From assembly GCF_018618755.1 (NCBI RefSeq), contig NZ_JACSMR010000009.1:62001-126000 (forward strand): a stretch of DNA of 64,000 nt, given 5' to 3'. Source of the DNA: Exiguobacterium sp. s193. Lineage in GTDB: Bacteria; Bacillota; Bacilli; Exiguobacteriales; Exiguobacteriaceae. This document shows, one piece after another, positions 8,726 through 18,638 of this stretch (its first letter is position 1; each line of letters begins with the position of its first letter). The notes below the pieces were generated by a model, which made no database searches, was not told where the DNA came from, and saw only the letters and a list, made by a program, of their open reading frames with translations. The position numbers and the translations under genes were made by a program.

Positions 8726-9580
8726 TTATGCTTTGTTGCTTGAACCAAACTCACGCATCTTACCGATGACTGTTTGTTTGATTGCTTCGCGACCTGGTGC
8801 GATGAATACGCGTGGGTCGTATGCTTCTGGTTTCTCAGCTAACACTTCACGAACAACTTTCGCGAATGAGATTTGGTTCTCAGTGTTAACGTTGATTTTT
8901 GAAGTACCGAGCGAAATCGCTTTTTCGATATCGTGTGTCGGGATTCCTGTACCACCGTGAAGAACGAGTGGAAGGTCAGTCGCGTTACGGATTTCTTCCA
9001 TTTCAGCGAAACCAAGGTTTGGTTCACCTTTGTATGGTCCGTGTACAGAACCGAGTGCTGGAGCGAGCGTATCGATACCAGTCTCTTTGACGATGCGAAC
9101 ACAGTCGTCAAGTTTAGCGTACATAACGTCACCAACGACGTCATCTTCTTGTCCACCAACAGTTCCAACTTCTGCTTCTACAGAAACACCTTTAGCGTGT
9201 GCATATTCAACAACTGCTTTAGTTGTTTCGATGTTTGTGTCGATCGGGCTGTGTGAATCATCGATCATTACAGATGTAAATCCAGCGTCGATCGCTTCTT
9301 TACATTTTTCAACGCTCGAACCGTGGTCGAGGTGAATCGCAACAGGAACTGTTACTTTCATGTCGTGAACGAGACCTTCTACCATTTTAACAACTGTGTA
9401 GAATCCGCCCATGTGACGTGCTGCACCTTCAGATACACCAAGGATAACTGGTGATTGCTCTTCTTGAGCTGCACCGAGAATCGCTTGAGTCCACTCGAGG
9501 TTGTTGATGTTGAATTGACCTACTGCGTACTTACCTTCGAGAGCTTTGTTTAACATGTCTGTCATAGATACTAATGGCAT
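8726..9580 (-). CDS. fbaA: Class II fructose-1,6-bisphosphate aldolase
   Basis: 284 aa zinc-dependent glycolytic enzyme splitting fructose 1,6-bisphosphate. Visible: [12 protein letters not shown] (zinc His and catalytic Asp), the [11 protein letters not shown] loop, [15 protein letters not shown], and [10 protein letters not shown] near the phosphate site. Length ordinary. Ribosome site GAGGAGG lies before ATG 9580. The codon choice is strikingly uniform, as in highly expressed genes. The upstream region has an extended -10 and a perfect hairpin (see 9611-9644). Confidence 0.97.
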   Translation of the reverse strand: MPLVSMTDMLNKALEGKYAVGQFNINNLEWTQAILGAAQEEQSPVILGVSEGAARHMGGFYTVVKMVEGLVHDMKVTVPVAIHLDHGSSVEKCKEAIDAGFTSVMIDDSHSPIDTNIETTKAVVEYAHAKGVSVEAEVGTVGGQEDDVVGDVMYAKLDDCVRIVKETGIDTLAPALGSVHGPYKGEPNLGFAEMEEIRNATDLPLVLHGGTGIPTHDIEKAISLGTSKINVNTENQISFAKVVREVLAEKPEAYDPRVFIAPGREAIKQTVIGKMREFGSSNKA

Positions 9581-9610
9581 AATGACATCCTCCTCTGTTT
9601 TGATCGCTGC

Positions 9611-9644
9611 TTACACGGGATCGTGTAATTTCAGACTGATTATA
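9611..9644 (-). promoter_or_regulatory. fbaA promoter (-10) and 5' hairpin
   Basis: Extended -10 TGTTATAAT (TATAAT at 9639-9644, minus strand). The expected mRNA starts near 9632. Immediately after it is a perfect inverted repeat TTACACG-ATCC-CGTGTAA (9611-9628), either an operator or an mRNA 5'-stabilising hairpin. Confidence 0.6.
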
Positions 9645-9712
9645 ACATACTGATTCGCTTCAACGTACAGCATTTCACTCGGTTTTTAGGTTTGTGACGA
9701 CGACGTGAAGGA

Positions 9713-10087
9713 TTAACCGCTTACATCGCTCGAAATTTGCACAGTCACTTCTTTTTTTAATTCAAAGATGTCAAACGGCTTACCGAAGAAGGCGACGACA
9801 CCTAGTCGTTCCGCTTCTTCCATCGCTTCTTTTTCACCGAGTGCCGTCATTAAAATTGTTCGGATAGGACGTCCGATCTGGTCTTGATGACGCAAGACTT
9901 CGAGACCTGTTTTGCCCGGCATGTTGACATCCATCAGCAATAAATCATAATCTGCCTCCCGGAGTCGCTCGATTGTTTGAATCCCATCGATTGCGATGTC
10001 CACCGTGTACCCTTGTGCTTGAAATAACTGCGCCAGTAAATTTCGAATCCCTGGTTCATCTTCCGCGATGAGTAGTCTCCCGTTCAT
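9713..10087 (-). CDS. spo0F: Single-domain response regulator, Spo0F-like
   Basis: 124 aa receiver domain with no output domain. Acidic pocket E9-D10-E11, phosphorylation Asp in LLLMDVNMPG, Thr in LMTALG, and Lys in FFGKPFD are all present. The place between fbaA and ywjG/pyrG is that of spo0F in Bacillus, where it passes phosphate from sporulation kinases to Spo0B. If the host is Exiguobacterium, which does not form spores, the protein must serve another phosphorelay. Ribosome site AGGGGGAG lies before ATG 10087. Confidence 0.85.
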   Translation of the reverse strand: MNGRLLIAEDEPGIRNLLAQLFQAQGYTVDIAIDGIQTIERLREADYDLLLMDVNMPGKTGLEVLRHQDQIGRPIRTILMTALGEKEAMEEAERLGVVAFFGKPFDIFELKKEVTVQISSDVSG

Positions 10088-10182
10088 CTTTCACACTCCC
10101 CCTCTAGTTATTTCCATTCTACATCAAAGTAAAACTTGCTATATACTGTCTGTGTGAGAATTATAGAGAGGATGTTCTTAAA

Positions 10183-10692
10183 ATGATGAAAATATTAGCG
10201 ACACAATTCAACGGAAAATTGCAAAGTCTCGTCAAACAAGAGGATGAATTATTCGATGTCGTCCGCCTGCTCGCCCAAGCGCTCGTCGGAGAAGGAAAAG
10301 TTTACGTCGATGCTTACGGCGAATTCACAGGGCTCTATCCGATGCTGTCAGAAGGACCCGACCAGATGAAACGCGTCACAAAAATCAAAGATCATAAAAC
10401 CTTACATGCCGTCGACCGGATTTTAATCTTCACACCGGATACAGAACGGTCCGATTTCCTCGCATCTCTCGCCCGCTACGACTCGTGGCATACACCATAT
10501 GCAATCGTCACACTTGGGGATGTCACGGAGACGCTTGAGCGTTCCATCGCACCACTCGCCTTAAAATTCAATAAAGGGCTGCTCCCAGCTGAAGATGGCT
10601 CACGTCACGGCTTACCAAGTCTTGCCCTCGGAGCCTTTTTGCTGACACACATCTTGACGCAACTGCAAGAGATGACAGAGGAGTGGGATTGA
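10183..10692 (+). CDS. DUF2529 family protein (YwjG-like)
   Basis: 169 aa cytosolic protein of unknown function, homologous by position and pattern to B. subtilis YwjG. Visible: a KVYVDAYGEF segment, ILIFTPDTERSDF, and TPYAIVTLGD, suggesting a Rossmann-like SIS-type alpha/beta fold (inference). Transcribed divergently from spo0F; a TATACT -10 lies at 10141-10146. Start at the first of two ATGs (10183); GAGAGGA lies 11 bases upstream. Confidence 0.82.
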   Translation: MMKILATQFNGKLQSLVKQEDELFDVVRLLAQALVGEGKVYVDAYGEFTGLYPMLSEGPDQMKRVTKIKDHKTLHAVDRILIFTPDTERSDFLASLARYDSWHTPYAIVTLGDVTETLERSIAPLALKFNKGLLPAEDGSRHGLPSLALGAFLLTHILTQLQEMTEEWD

Positions 10693-10791
10693 CGCTTTTC
10701 TTCTATAGTAATATTGATTGGGTTTGATAGGTGATCGTTCAAGATTTAAAAGGTATATCGTATCCCAGCCAAAATGATCTCCACACGCTAA

Positions 10792-10823
10792 AACCCCCTG
10801 TCTCCAAGCGGAAACAGGGGGTT
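10792..10823 (-). terminator. Terminator of pyrG
   Basis: AACCCCCTGT ... ACAGGGGGTT stem with a 12-base loop, downstream of pyrG. A modest A/T run follows on the minus strand. Confidence 0.75.
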
Positions 10824-10842
10824 GATTTGCTTTTTCTAGTTC

Positions 10843-12537
<1,695 letters not shown>

Positions 12538-12559
12538 TTAAGCACGTTGCTTAAAGAAG

Positions 12560-12597
12560 CCCATGACTAACTTACGTCATTCCGAAAACTTCGTCAA
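12560..12597 (-). promoter_or_regulatory. pyrG promoter with GGGC start
   Basis: -35 TTGACG (12592-12597), 17-base spacer, -10 TAAGTT (12569-12574), 6 bases, then GGGCTTC with the expected first base at 12562. The GGGC initial sequence is required for the reiterative-G mechanism described for pyrG. Confidence 0.8.
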
Positions 12598-12646
12598 GCA
12601 GATTTTTAACAAATAAAAATCTTTTGTCCTTAGTCAGCCGTCAATG

Positions 12647-12678
12647 AAAAAACTGCGATTTCTTGCTCGAAATCGCAG
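12647..12678 (-). terminator. Terminator of rpoE
   Basis: CTGCGATTTC ... GAAATCGCAG perfect 10-bp stem (loop TTGCTC), then TTTTTT on the minus strand, 13 bases after the rpoE stop. Confidence 0.92.
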
Positions 12679-12690
12679 CTGTACGGTTGT

Positions 12691-13218
12691 TTAAACTTCT
12701 TCTTCGTCGTCCTCGAAGTCTTCGAGATCGTCTTCTTCTAAATCATCTTCAAGGTCGTCAATTGCTGCGACTTTCTTGAATGAATCCTCTTCTTCACTAT
12801 CGTCAGCTGAATCGTAATCCGCTGTCTTCGCGAATGTATCGAGATCATCTTCAATCGTCTCGAATTCATCTTCTTCCGCGTCATAGTTGAACTCTTCTTC
12901 AAACTCATCGAGTTCCCCACGTTGACGTGCTTCGATGACGAGATCCTCATCTGATTTATCAAACGGATACCAAGCACGGAGTGACCAACGGTTTGCTCCG
13001 ACGTTAACGAAGTTTCCGTCGATGTTCATGTCTGTATAGAGTTGAGCAAGTTTCTCGAACTTGTCTTCTTCATCTGTAAACGAATGATACTTTTCGATTT
13101 CTTTTGTGATGTCATCGAAAGTGATTGGCTGTTCGCCAGCTTCTTGAAGCATTTCATTGACGAATTCAATCAGTGAAAGTTCAGTAATCTTTTCCTTACT
13201 CAAACGGCTGAGGCTCAT
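12691..13218 (-). CDS. rpoE: RNA polymerase delta subunit
   Basis: 175 aa. N-terminal HARE-HTH domain (about 1-85: SLSRLSKEKITELSLIEFV ... WSLRAWYPFD) binds core RNA polymerase. The acidic tail (about 95-175, Asp/Glu runs ending DDLEDFEDDEEEV) displaces nucleic acid and speeds recycling. Start moved to ATG 13218: the in-frame GTG at 13230 touches the ribosome site AAAGGAA, while ATG 13218 has it at normal distance. Always next to pyrG in Bacillales. Confidence 0.95.
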   Translation of the reverse strand: MSLSRLSKEKITELSLIEFVNEMLQEAGEQPITFDDITKEIEKYHSFTDEEDKFEKLAQLYTDMNIDGNFVNVGANRWSLRAWYPFDKSDEDLVIEARQRGELDEFEEEFNYDAEEDEFETIEDDLDTFAKTADYDSADDSEEEDSFKKVAAIDDLEDDLEEDDLEDFEDDEEEV

Positions 13219-13387
13219 TGTGACGGCCACTTCCTTTCATTTGCGTTCAATCCATTACTTCTCATTATACGCAAAATGGCTTTTAAAAATCCAGTCTCTA
13301 TTCGAAAAAAGATTAATTTACTCGATTTTCGTGTTTTTGACATACTGAAAAAAGGAATAACGGAGAGAGAAGAAGGAGGAATCGACG

Positions 13388-13837
13388 ATGGATATGACGA
13401 TTGAACGGGTGAACGATTTTGACGGCTACAATTGGCTGCCTTTACTTGCGAAGAGTTCGCAGGAAGGGTTTCAATTCATTGAGTACATGTTACGCAATCG
13501 GCGCCAGGAGACGTTTCAAGAGACAGGAGAGGCACTATTCGTCGTCCTCTCGACGACGGGACAACTCATCGCCTGTGGCGGTTATACGAAACAACCGCAT
13601 CAAGCTTCGACCGGTCGGATCCGTCATGTCTATGTGTTGCCGGAAGCACGGTCGCACGGCATCGGAACCGCACTCCTCGAAAAAATCGTGTCCGAAGCTT
13701 TTTTGACGTATGACCGTCTGGTTCTCTACAGCGAGCAGGCGGATCCGTTTTACCAGGGACTCGGTTTCCGACCGGCAACGGGTGAAAAGATCACACACGC
13801 GCTCGATAAGTCTGCTTTTGCCAACTCAAACCGATGA
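13388..13837 (+). CDS. GNAT family N-acetyltransferase
   Basis: 149 aa acetyl-CoA-dependent acetyltransferase; substrate unknown. Core visible: strand 4 with RIRHVYVLPEARSHGIGTALLEKI (acetyl-CoA pyrophosphate loop R/Q-x-x-G-x-G/A) and C-terminal LYSEQADPFYQGLGF. Ribosome site AAGAAGGAGGAA before ATG 13388. Single gene, ended close to the arsR promoter that follows. Confidence 0.9.
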   Translation: MDMTIERVNDFDGYNWLPLLAKSSQEGFQFIEYMLRNRRQETFQETGEALFVVLSTTGQLIACGGYTKQPHQASTGRIRHVYVLPEARSHGIGTALLEKIVSEAFLTYDRLVLYSEQADPFYQGLGFRPATGEKITHALDKSAFANSNR

Positions 13838-13838
13838 A

Positions 13839-13867
13839 TTGACATATCGCGAATTTCCGATTAGATT
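13839..13867 (+). promoter_or_regulatory. arsR-DMT promoter with overlapping candidate operator
   Basis: -35 TTGACA (13839-13844), 17-base spacer, -10 TAGATT (13862-13867). The ATG at 13874 lies where transcription should start, so the mRNA is probably leaderless. The spacer holds TATCG-N8-CGAT (13845-13861), matching the repeat at 14211-14228 in sequence and spacing. Confidence 0.7.
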
Positions 13868-13873
13868 GGGAAC

Positions 13874-14191
13874 ATGATAACCCAAGTAGATTTATTTAAA
13901 GCCTTATCGAACGAAGTACGGCTCGATATTTTACGCTGGCTCAAAGATCCGCAAACTCATTTCGGCAAACCGACCGCCCACTTGTCCGCGAACTCTTCAG
14001 AAAAAGGAGGCGTCTGTGTCGGGGATATCCAGGAGAAAGCAAACCTTTCCCAATCCACGGTGTCCCAATATTTAGCGATGCTCCAAAAAGTAGGTCTTCT
14101 CGAATCGGAGCGTCATGGTAAGTGGACGTACTATCGGCGAAATGAGGAAAAGATTCAAGAACTGGCGGAGTACTTCAAAGGAGAGCTGTGA
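13874..14191 (+). CDS. ArsR family transcriptional regulator
   Basis: 105 aa winged-helix repressor: MITQVDLFKALSNEVRLDILRWL, then the recognition part ANLSQSTVSQYLAMLQKVGLLESERHGKWTYY. Lone Cys in GGVCVGDI; no ELCVCDL-type metal site, so the signal is unclear. It precedes two YdcZ transporter genes and probably represses itself and them through TATCG-N8-CGATA/T sites. No real ribosome site precedes the ATG (only GGGAAC), consistent with a leaderless message. Confidence 0.88.
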   Translation: MITQVDLFKALSNEVRLDILRWLKDPQTHFGKPTAHLSANSSEKGGVCVGDIQEKANLSQSTVSQYLAMLQKVGLLESERHGKWTYYRRNEEKIQELAEYFKGEL

Positions 14192-14210
14192 TGGTTCTCC
14201 GCACCTCATG

Positions 14211-14228
14211 TATCGACATTTTTCGATA
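14211..14228 (+). promoter_or_regulatory. Candidate ArsR operator before the DMT pair
   Basis: Perfect inverted repeat TATCGA-N6-TCGATA, 34 bases before the first transporter gene. Same half-sites and spacing as in the arsR promoter. Confidence 0.55.
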
Positions 14229-14261
14229 TATAGATTTGTATACAGAAATGAGTGACTTGTT

Positions 14262-14690
14262 TTGAAATTGATTTATTACGTATTCGCCCTACTCGCCGGA
14301 ATCGCGCTCAGCATCGAAGGCGCCATCTATGGTGAACTCGGAAACAGCATCGGCAAGCTTGAAAGTAGTTTCTACAACTTCTTCGCCGGTACGATTATTA
14401 TCGGCTTAATCATGCTGTTTTTCGGAAAAGGGTCTCTTGCCTACACGTTCAAGGCACCGAAGTGGACGTTACTCGGCGGTCTGCTCGGAAGTATTTACTT
14501 AACGATTCTAATCATCAGCATTCCTCTCGTCGGGGTCGGACTCGCGATGATTAGCGTCATCATCGGTCAGATGATCGCCAGCATGGTCATCGAGCACAAA
14601 GGATGGCTCGGCAGCCGGCGTTTCGCCATCAACAAAGATAAACTGATTGCGTCCGGTCTGATGATCGCCGCATTGTTCTTAATTTTCTAA
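14262..14690 (+). CDS. YdcZ/DUF606 DMT-family half-transporter 1
   Basis: 142 aa with about five hydrophobic helices, DMT superfamily YdcZ group. Visible duplicated-family features: AGIALSIEGAIYGELGN with SFYNFFAGTIIIGL, and C-terminal GVGLAMISVIIGQMIASMVIEHKGW. YdcZ proteins are half the size of EamA transporters and often occur as pairs that form heterodimers (family knowledge). TTG start at 14262 with only a weak GAGTGA ribosome site. Followed 13 bases later by its paralogue. Confidence 0.85.
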   Translation: MKLIYYVFALLAGIALSIEGAIYGELGNSIGKLESSFYNFFAGTIIIGLIMLFFGKGSLAYTFKAPKWTLLGGLLGSIYLTILIISIPLVGVGLAMISVIIGQMIASMVIEHKGWLGSRRFAINKDKLIASGLMIAALFLIF

Positions 14691-14703
14691 GGAGGTTCCA
14701 ACC

Positions 14704-15183
14704 ATGAACATTTTATTACTCAGTGCGACATTACTCGGGGGCGTCCTTCTTAGTGCGCAATCATCGATCAATGGTGTTTTCGGTCAAAAAGCCGGTGCAC
14801 TCGAAAGTACATTTTTAACGTTCTTTACGGGAATGCTCTTTTTAGCACTTGCCGTTCTCTTTTTCGGTCAAGGCGACGTCTTACTTCTTCTTGATGCTCC
14901 GCGTTGGCAGCTCAGCGCGGTGTTATTTGGTGTCAGCTACCTGTTCCTGACGATTTTAGCGGTCCCAAAAATCGGGGTCACGGCCGCGAGCATCGCCACG
15001 GTCGTCGGTCAATTGTCCGCCGGTATGGTCATCGATCATTTCGGAGCATTCGGCGGTGTCGAAGTTGCGTTCGATCTGAAACGCTTCATCGGTCTTCTGT
15101 TGATGTTGGCCGCCTTATTCTTTATCTACCGTGGAAATAAACGACGGGTCGAGGCAACGGATGCCGACTCGATTGCCTCTTGA
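14704..15183 (+). CDS. YdcZ/DUF606 DMT-family half-transporter 2
   Basis: 159 aa paralogue of the preceding protein: GGVLLSAQSSINGVFGQ, STFLTFFTGMLFLAL, and GVTAASIATVVGQLSAGMVIDHFG. About five membrane helices and a charged tail. Strong ribosome site AAGGAGG before ATG 14704. Very likely pairs with half 1; the cargo is unknown. Confidence 0.88.
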   Translation: MNILLLSATLLGGVLLSAQSSINGVFGQKAGALESTFLTFFTGMLFLALAVLFFGQGDVLLLLDAPRWQLSAVLFGVSYLFLTILAVPKIGVTAASIATVVGQLSAGMVIDHFGAFGGVEVAFDLKRFIGLLLMLAALFFIYRGNKRRVEATDADSIAS

Positions 15184-15192
15184 ACCAATTCA

Positions 15193-15239
15193 AAAAACCG
15201 GCTGCCTTCGCTGTTGTATCGCGAAAGCAGCCGGTTTTA
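15193..15239. terminator. Bidirectional terminator
   Basis: AAAACCGGCTGC ... GCAGCCGGTTTT stem with an inner CTTCGC/GCGAAAG pair, between convergent genes. A/T runs on both sides. Confidence 0.9.
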
Positions 15240-15240
15240 T

Positions 15241-15702
15241 TTAAGACATCTGCTGTTTTAAGAACGTCAACGCATCGACTGCTAATTGATGATCAGCCTC
15301 TTGCGACAGTCCGGACACGGTCAATGCACCGATGATCCCGACGCCTCTGACCCGAATCGGAAACGATCCTCCGGCATCCGCATAATCAGCTGGCGCAACG
15401 GCGTACATCGTATGGTAGGAGCGTTCCTTCAATTCATTGTAGACACGCATGTAGAGGGAACTGTGTCCGTGCCGTGTGACGACGTTTGATTTCCGGCGAA
15501 TCCACTCTTCTTGATCGGGAGCCGTTCCTTCAAGTGCCGCGTAATACAACCGTTGTCCGTTCCGTTTAATTTCGACGGCGACTGCTAACTCTTCGCGCAG
15601 TGCCCGCTCGATGACGTATTGTCCGGCAGCAATCGCCTCTTGATTCGTCAACCCTGTCAGGACGAGCTGTCGTTCCTGCTCAAGCAGTTCCTCGATGTTC
15701 AT
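15241..15702 (-). CDS. UPF0303 / GlcG-HbpS-like heme-degrading-domain protein
   Basis: 153 aa cytosolic protein of the UPF0303 family (PF03928-like fold). Visible: GQYVIERALREELAVAVEIKRNGQRLYYAALEG and C-terminal GGSFPIRVRGVGIIGALTVSGLSQEADH, the family signature. Biochemical role not settled. Start placed at ATG 15702, which overlaps the stop of the Gfo/Idh gene (ATGA) and follows GGAAGGAG at normal distance; the GTG at 15711 sits on the ribosome site. Third gene of the deoR-Gfo/Idh operon. Confidence 0.85.
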   Translation of the reverse strand: MNIEELLEQERQLVLTGLTNQEAIAAGQYVIERALREELAVAVEIKRNGQRLYYAALEGTAPDQEEWIRRKSNVVTRHGHSSLYMRVYNELKERSYHTMYAVAPADYADAGGSFPIRVRGVGIIGALTVSGLSQEADHQLAVDALTFLKQQMS

Positions 15703-16739
15703 CTGTCCCACTCCTTCCGACTGATCGTCCGTCCTTCTGCACTACTCTTGCGGACGGCTTCAATCAGTTGCATCGTCTTCAAGGCATCGTACAAGTCGAC
15801 CGGCAGTTCCCCCGTCGTTAACCCTTTCGCTAAGTCACGGTAGTAGCCGAGGTAATTTCCAGACAGCGTCTCCAGTCGTTCCGTTGCCCGATCTGCCAGT
15901 TGTAAATGACCAAAGTCCTCCGGGTCATCTTCGCCTAACGTCGGATCGGCAACTTGTCCTGAAGCGAGTCGTGCTTCTTGCGGGTCCATCCCGTATTTCA
16001 CATAACTTCCCCGCGTACCGTGCAACTCAAAACGGGGTGTTGGTCCCTGGACGAATGATGTCGAGCGGAGAATCACCCGGCGTTTGCCATAGTGAAGCGT
16101 GATATGGAAGCCGTCATCCGTTTCTGCCCCGTCACGTTGCATCAAGACGTCCCCCGTCAATTCGTCCGGCTCCCCGAACAAGGCGAGTGCCTGATCAATC
16201 AAATGGGAACCGAGGTCAAACAAAATTCCGGAACCCGCGCCCTGCTTCTCCCGCCACCGGTCACGGACGACCGGACGGTAACGGTCAAAACGTGACTCGA
16301 GCAGTTGCCAATCGCCAATCTCATTCGCTTCAATCAATTGTTCAATCGTCAGGAAGTCCCCGTCATAACGGCGATTTTGATAGACCGCTACGTGGACACG
16401 ATACTGTTCGGCAAGTGCCAGTAGCGCCTCTCCCTCCTCAATCGTAACAACGGCTGGTTTTTCGAGTAAGACATGTTTGTTTGCTTCGATCGCTTGTTTC
16501 GCCATCTCGAAGTGGAGTGCTGTCGGTGTCGTGATGACGACGAGTTCCGTCGCTTCGTCGTGCAGGGCTTCGTCGAGTGTCGCGACGACACGCGCTTCCG
16601 GGAATACCCGGCGGACTTTTTCTGCGTCCCGTGAGACGACTTGACGGACAGTGAATTCCGGTAACGCGTTCAGTAGTGGTCCATGGAACGTCACACCCGA
16701 AAAACCGAATCCGACAAGCGTTGTTTGAATCGGTGTCAT
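15699..16739 (-). CDS. Gfo/Idh/MocA family oxidoreductase
   Basis: 346 aa NAD(P)-dependent sugar or inositol-type dehydrogenase. N-terminal Rossmann fold (TLVGFGFSGVTFHGPLL), HVLLEKPAV with the catalytic Lys, and GILFDLGSHLIDQALALFG with the Asp/His pair of the active site. Substrate not predictable. Translationally coupled: its start overlaps the deoR-type gene by 4 bases and its stop overlaps UPF0303. Confidence 0.92.
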   Translation of the reverse strand: MTPIQTTLVGFGFSGVTFHGPLLNALPEFTVRQVVSRDAEKVRRVFPEARVVATLDEALHDEATELVVITTPTALHFEMAKQAIEANKHVLLEKPAVVTIEEGEALLALAEQYRVHVAVYQNRRYDGDFLTIEQLIEANEIGDWQLLESRFDRYRPVVRDRWREKQGAGSGILFDLGSHLIDQALALFGEPDELTGDVLMQRDGAETDDGFHITLHYGKRRVILRSTSFVQGPTPRFELHGTRGSYVKYGMDPQEARLASGQVADPTLGEDDPEDFGHLQLADRATERLETLSGNYLGYYRDLAKGLTTGELPVDLYDALKTMQLIEAVRKSSAEGRTISRKEWDR

Positions 16740-17497
16740 GTCAATTCCTCCTCTGCCACTTCAATCGTGACGTTTGCTTGATGTAGCCGTTCTTCCCAGT
16801 CCATGGATGGCCGTTCGTCCGTAATCAGGACATCGATTTGGTCGAAGCAACAGACTTTATGGAAAAAGCGCTTTTCGAACTTCGTCCGGTCGGCTAAGAC
16901 AATCACTTCTGCCCCACTGCGGATCATTGCCTTTTTGACGATCGCCTCTTCCAAATTTTCCGCGAATAGTCCTTCAGGTGTCAGACCGCATGCTCCGAGG
17001 AACACGCGATTGACTTGGTAATGCAAGATGTCATCCGCGGTTTTGATGCCGACGAGACTTCGCGCATGCGGATCAAATTTACCGCCCGTAACATATAAAT
17101 CAACGTTCGCCCGCTCCCCTAACCGCTCCGCGATTTCGAGTGAATTCGTTATTGTTTGCAATGAATAGAGAGGCATGTAGGATGTCATCTTTGCGACCGT
17201 CGTCGCCGCATCGAGTACGATCCGGTCGTCCTGTTCAATCCGCATCGCCGCCCGTTTCGCAATCCGTTCCTTCTCCGGCTGCTCCGTCCGTTGATCGTAC
17301 TTCAACGTCCGGTTCGCCCCGGTCCGGACAAGTCCGTTCTTGATTCGGACGATATCCCCTTCACTTTCTAATTGAATGATGTCACGCCGGGCGGTATCCC
17401 GTGAGATTTGATACGTCTCGACCAATTGATCGAGTGTGATTTCAGGCGTCGTCTTAATCCATTCCCGCATCTTTTGTAGCCGTTCTTGTTGGCCCAT
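16736..17497 (-). CDS. DeoR family transcriptional regulator
   Basis: 253 aa. N-terminal helix-turn-helix (residues 3-57: RLQKMREWIKTTPEITLDQLVETYQISRDTARRDIIQLES) and C-terminal DeoR sugar-phosphate sensor domain with DAATTV, VTGGKFDPHARSLVG and VFLGACGLTPEGLF. Probably controls this operon in response to a phosphorylated sugar. Ribosome site GAGGAGGAGA before ATG 17497. Confidence 0.93.
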   Translation of the reverse strand: MGQQERLQKMREWIKTTPEITLDQLVETYQISRDTARRDIIQLESEGDIVRIKNGLVRTGANRTLKYDQRTEQPEKERIAKRAAMRIEQDDRIVLDAATTVAKMTSYMPLYSLQTITNSLEIAERLGERANVDLYVTGGKFDPHARSLVGIKTADDILHYQVNRVFLGACGLTPEGLFAENLEEAIVKKAMIRSGAEVIVLADRTKFEKRFFHKVCCFDQIDVLITDERPSMDWEERLHQANVTIEVAEEELT

Positions 17498-17705
17498 GCC
17501 GGTCTCCTCCTCTCCCCTGCTGTTCTGACAATTGTTTAAATAAAGTAAAGCATGGACACGTAATAGCGGAAATTAAAAGCTGTGTCCGTTTTCGATAGTT
17601 CGATTTTAAGTTTTTTCATTAAAAATTGCAATTTAAATGCAAATAATCTTGAGTGAGATTCGGGTAAAGAAGTCTATACGCATATTTCAAAAGGAGGCGT
17701 TCGAT

Positions 17706-18542
17706 ATGAAATCAATCTTCATCACTGGTGCTTCGTCAGGAATCGGTCTCGCGACGGCGCAGCGTTTCGCAAAATCCGGGTGGACGGTCTATGCCGGTGT
17801 ACGTGAACAAGTAGCAAGCCGGTTCGATGAGCCGCATCTTCACTTCATCACGGTCGATGTCACGGACACGGTCAGTCTAAAACAAGCAGCTCAACTGATT
17901 GAACAGGAAGTCGGGCATCTCGATGTGTTATTTTGTAATGCTGGTCAAGGATTACTTCGGGCGATCGGACAGGCAACAAGCTATGAGATCAATCAATTGT
18001 TTGAGACAAACGTGTTTGGTGTGATGCGGACGATTGAGCAGTGCCTGCCCCTGTTGAAGGCAGCGCCGCACGGCAGTCACCTGCTCGCGACTTCAAGCAC
18101 AAGTGGACTCGTCGGTCAGCCACTTAACGAAATTTACTGTGCCAGTAAATTTGCCGTCGAAGGTTTGTTCGAAAGCCTCGCGACCTATTACAAACCGTTC
18201 TTTTCGATTGACGTGACCTTGATTGAACCGGGGGCCGTCGAGACGAACTTCACGGCAAGTGTCCTCGATCGGCTCGAACAGTCCGGCGGCCTGCACGATG
18301 ATGCCTTCAAGCCGATCGTCGAAACGTATTTACGCCTCTACCGGAAACGCCATGCGACACGACAGGCATCAAGCGAAATCGCCGAACTCGTCTATGCACT
18401 CGTGCATATGAACGAGCCAAAGCCAGTTCGGGTTCGAACGACCCCGGTGGACGAAGCATTCGTCGCCCATAAGACATCTGCCGATCCGTCCGGCCTGATT
18501 GGAATCACGAAGACACGTCAATTGACATTAAATCTTGAATGA
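17706..18542 (+). CDS. SDR family oxidoreductase
   Basis: 278 aa short-chain dehydrogenase. TGASSGIG near the N-terminus, NAGQG, catalytic Ser in SSTSGLVG and YCASK. Start set at ATG 17706, preceded by AAAAGGAGG; the open frame begins upstream at 17637 but has no ribosome site there. Resembles retinol-dehydrogenase-like SDRs that end with a substrate-capping helix. Monocistronic as far as seen. Confidence 0.92.
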   Translation: MKSIFITGASSGIGLATAQRFAKSGWTVYAGVREQVASRFDEPHLHFITVDVTDTVSLKQAAQLIEQEVGHLDVLFCNAGQGLLRAIGQATSYEINQLFETNVFGVMRTIEQCLPLLKAAPHGSHLLATSSTSGLVGQPLNEIYCASKFAVEGLFESLATYYKPFFSIDVTLIEPGAVETNFTASVLDRLEQSGGLHDDAFKPIVETYLRLYRKRHATRQASSEIAELVYALVHMNEPKPVRVRTTPVDEAFVAHKTSADPSGLIGITKTRQLTLNLE

Positions 18543-18638
18543 TTCCCCTCTTGTGAAAAAGTGAACTGTCCTCTGCTTGTCAGACACCCTATACTGAGAC
18601 TATCTACCTACATTTCAGTGAGAGAGGACGGACGTTTC

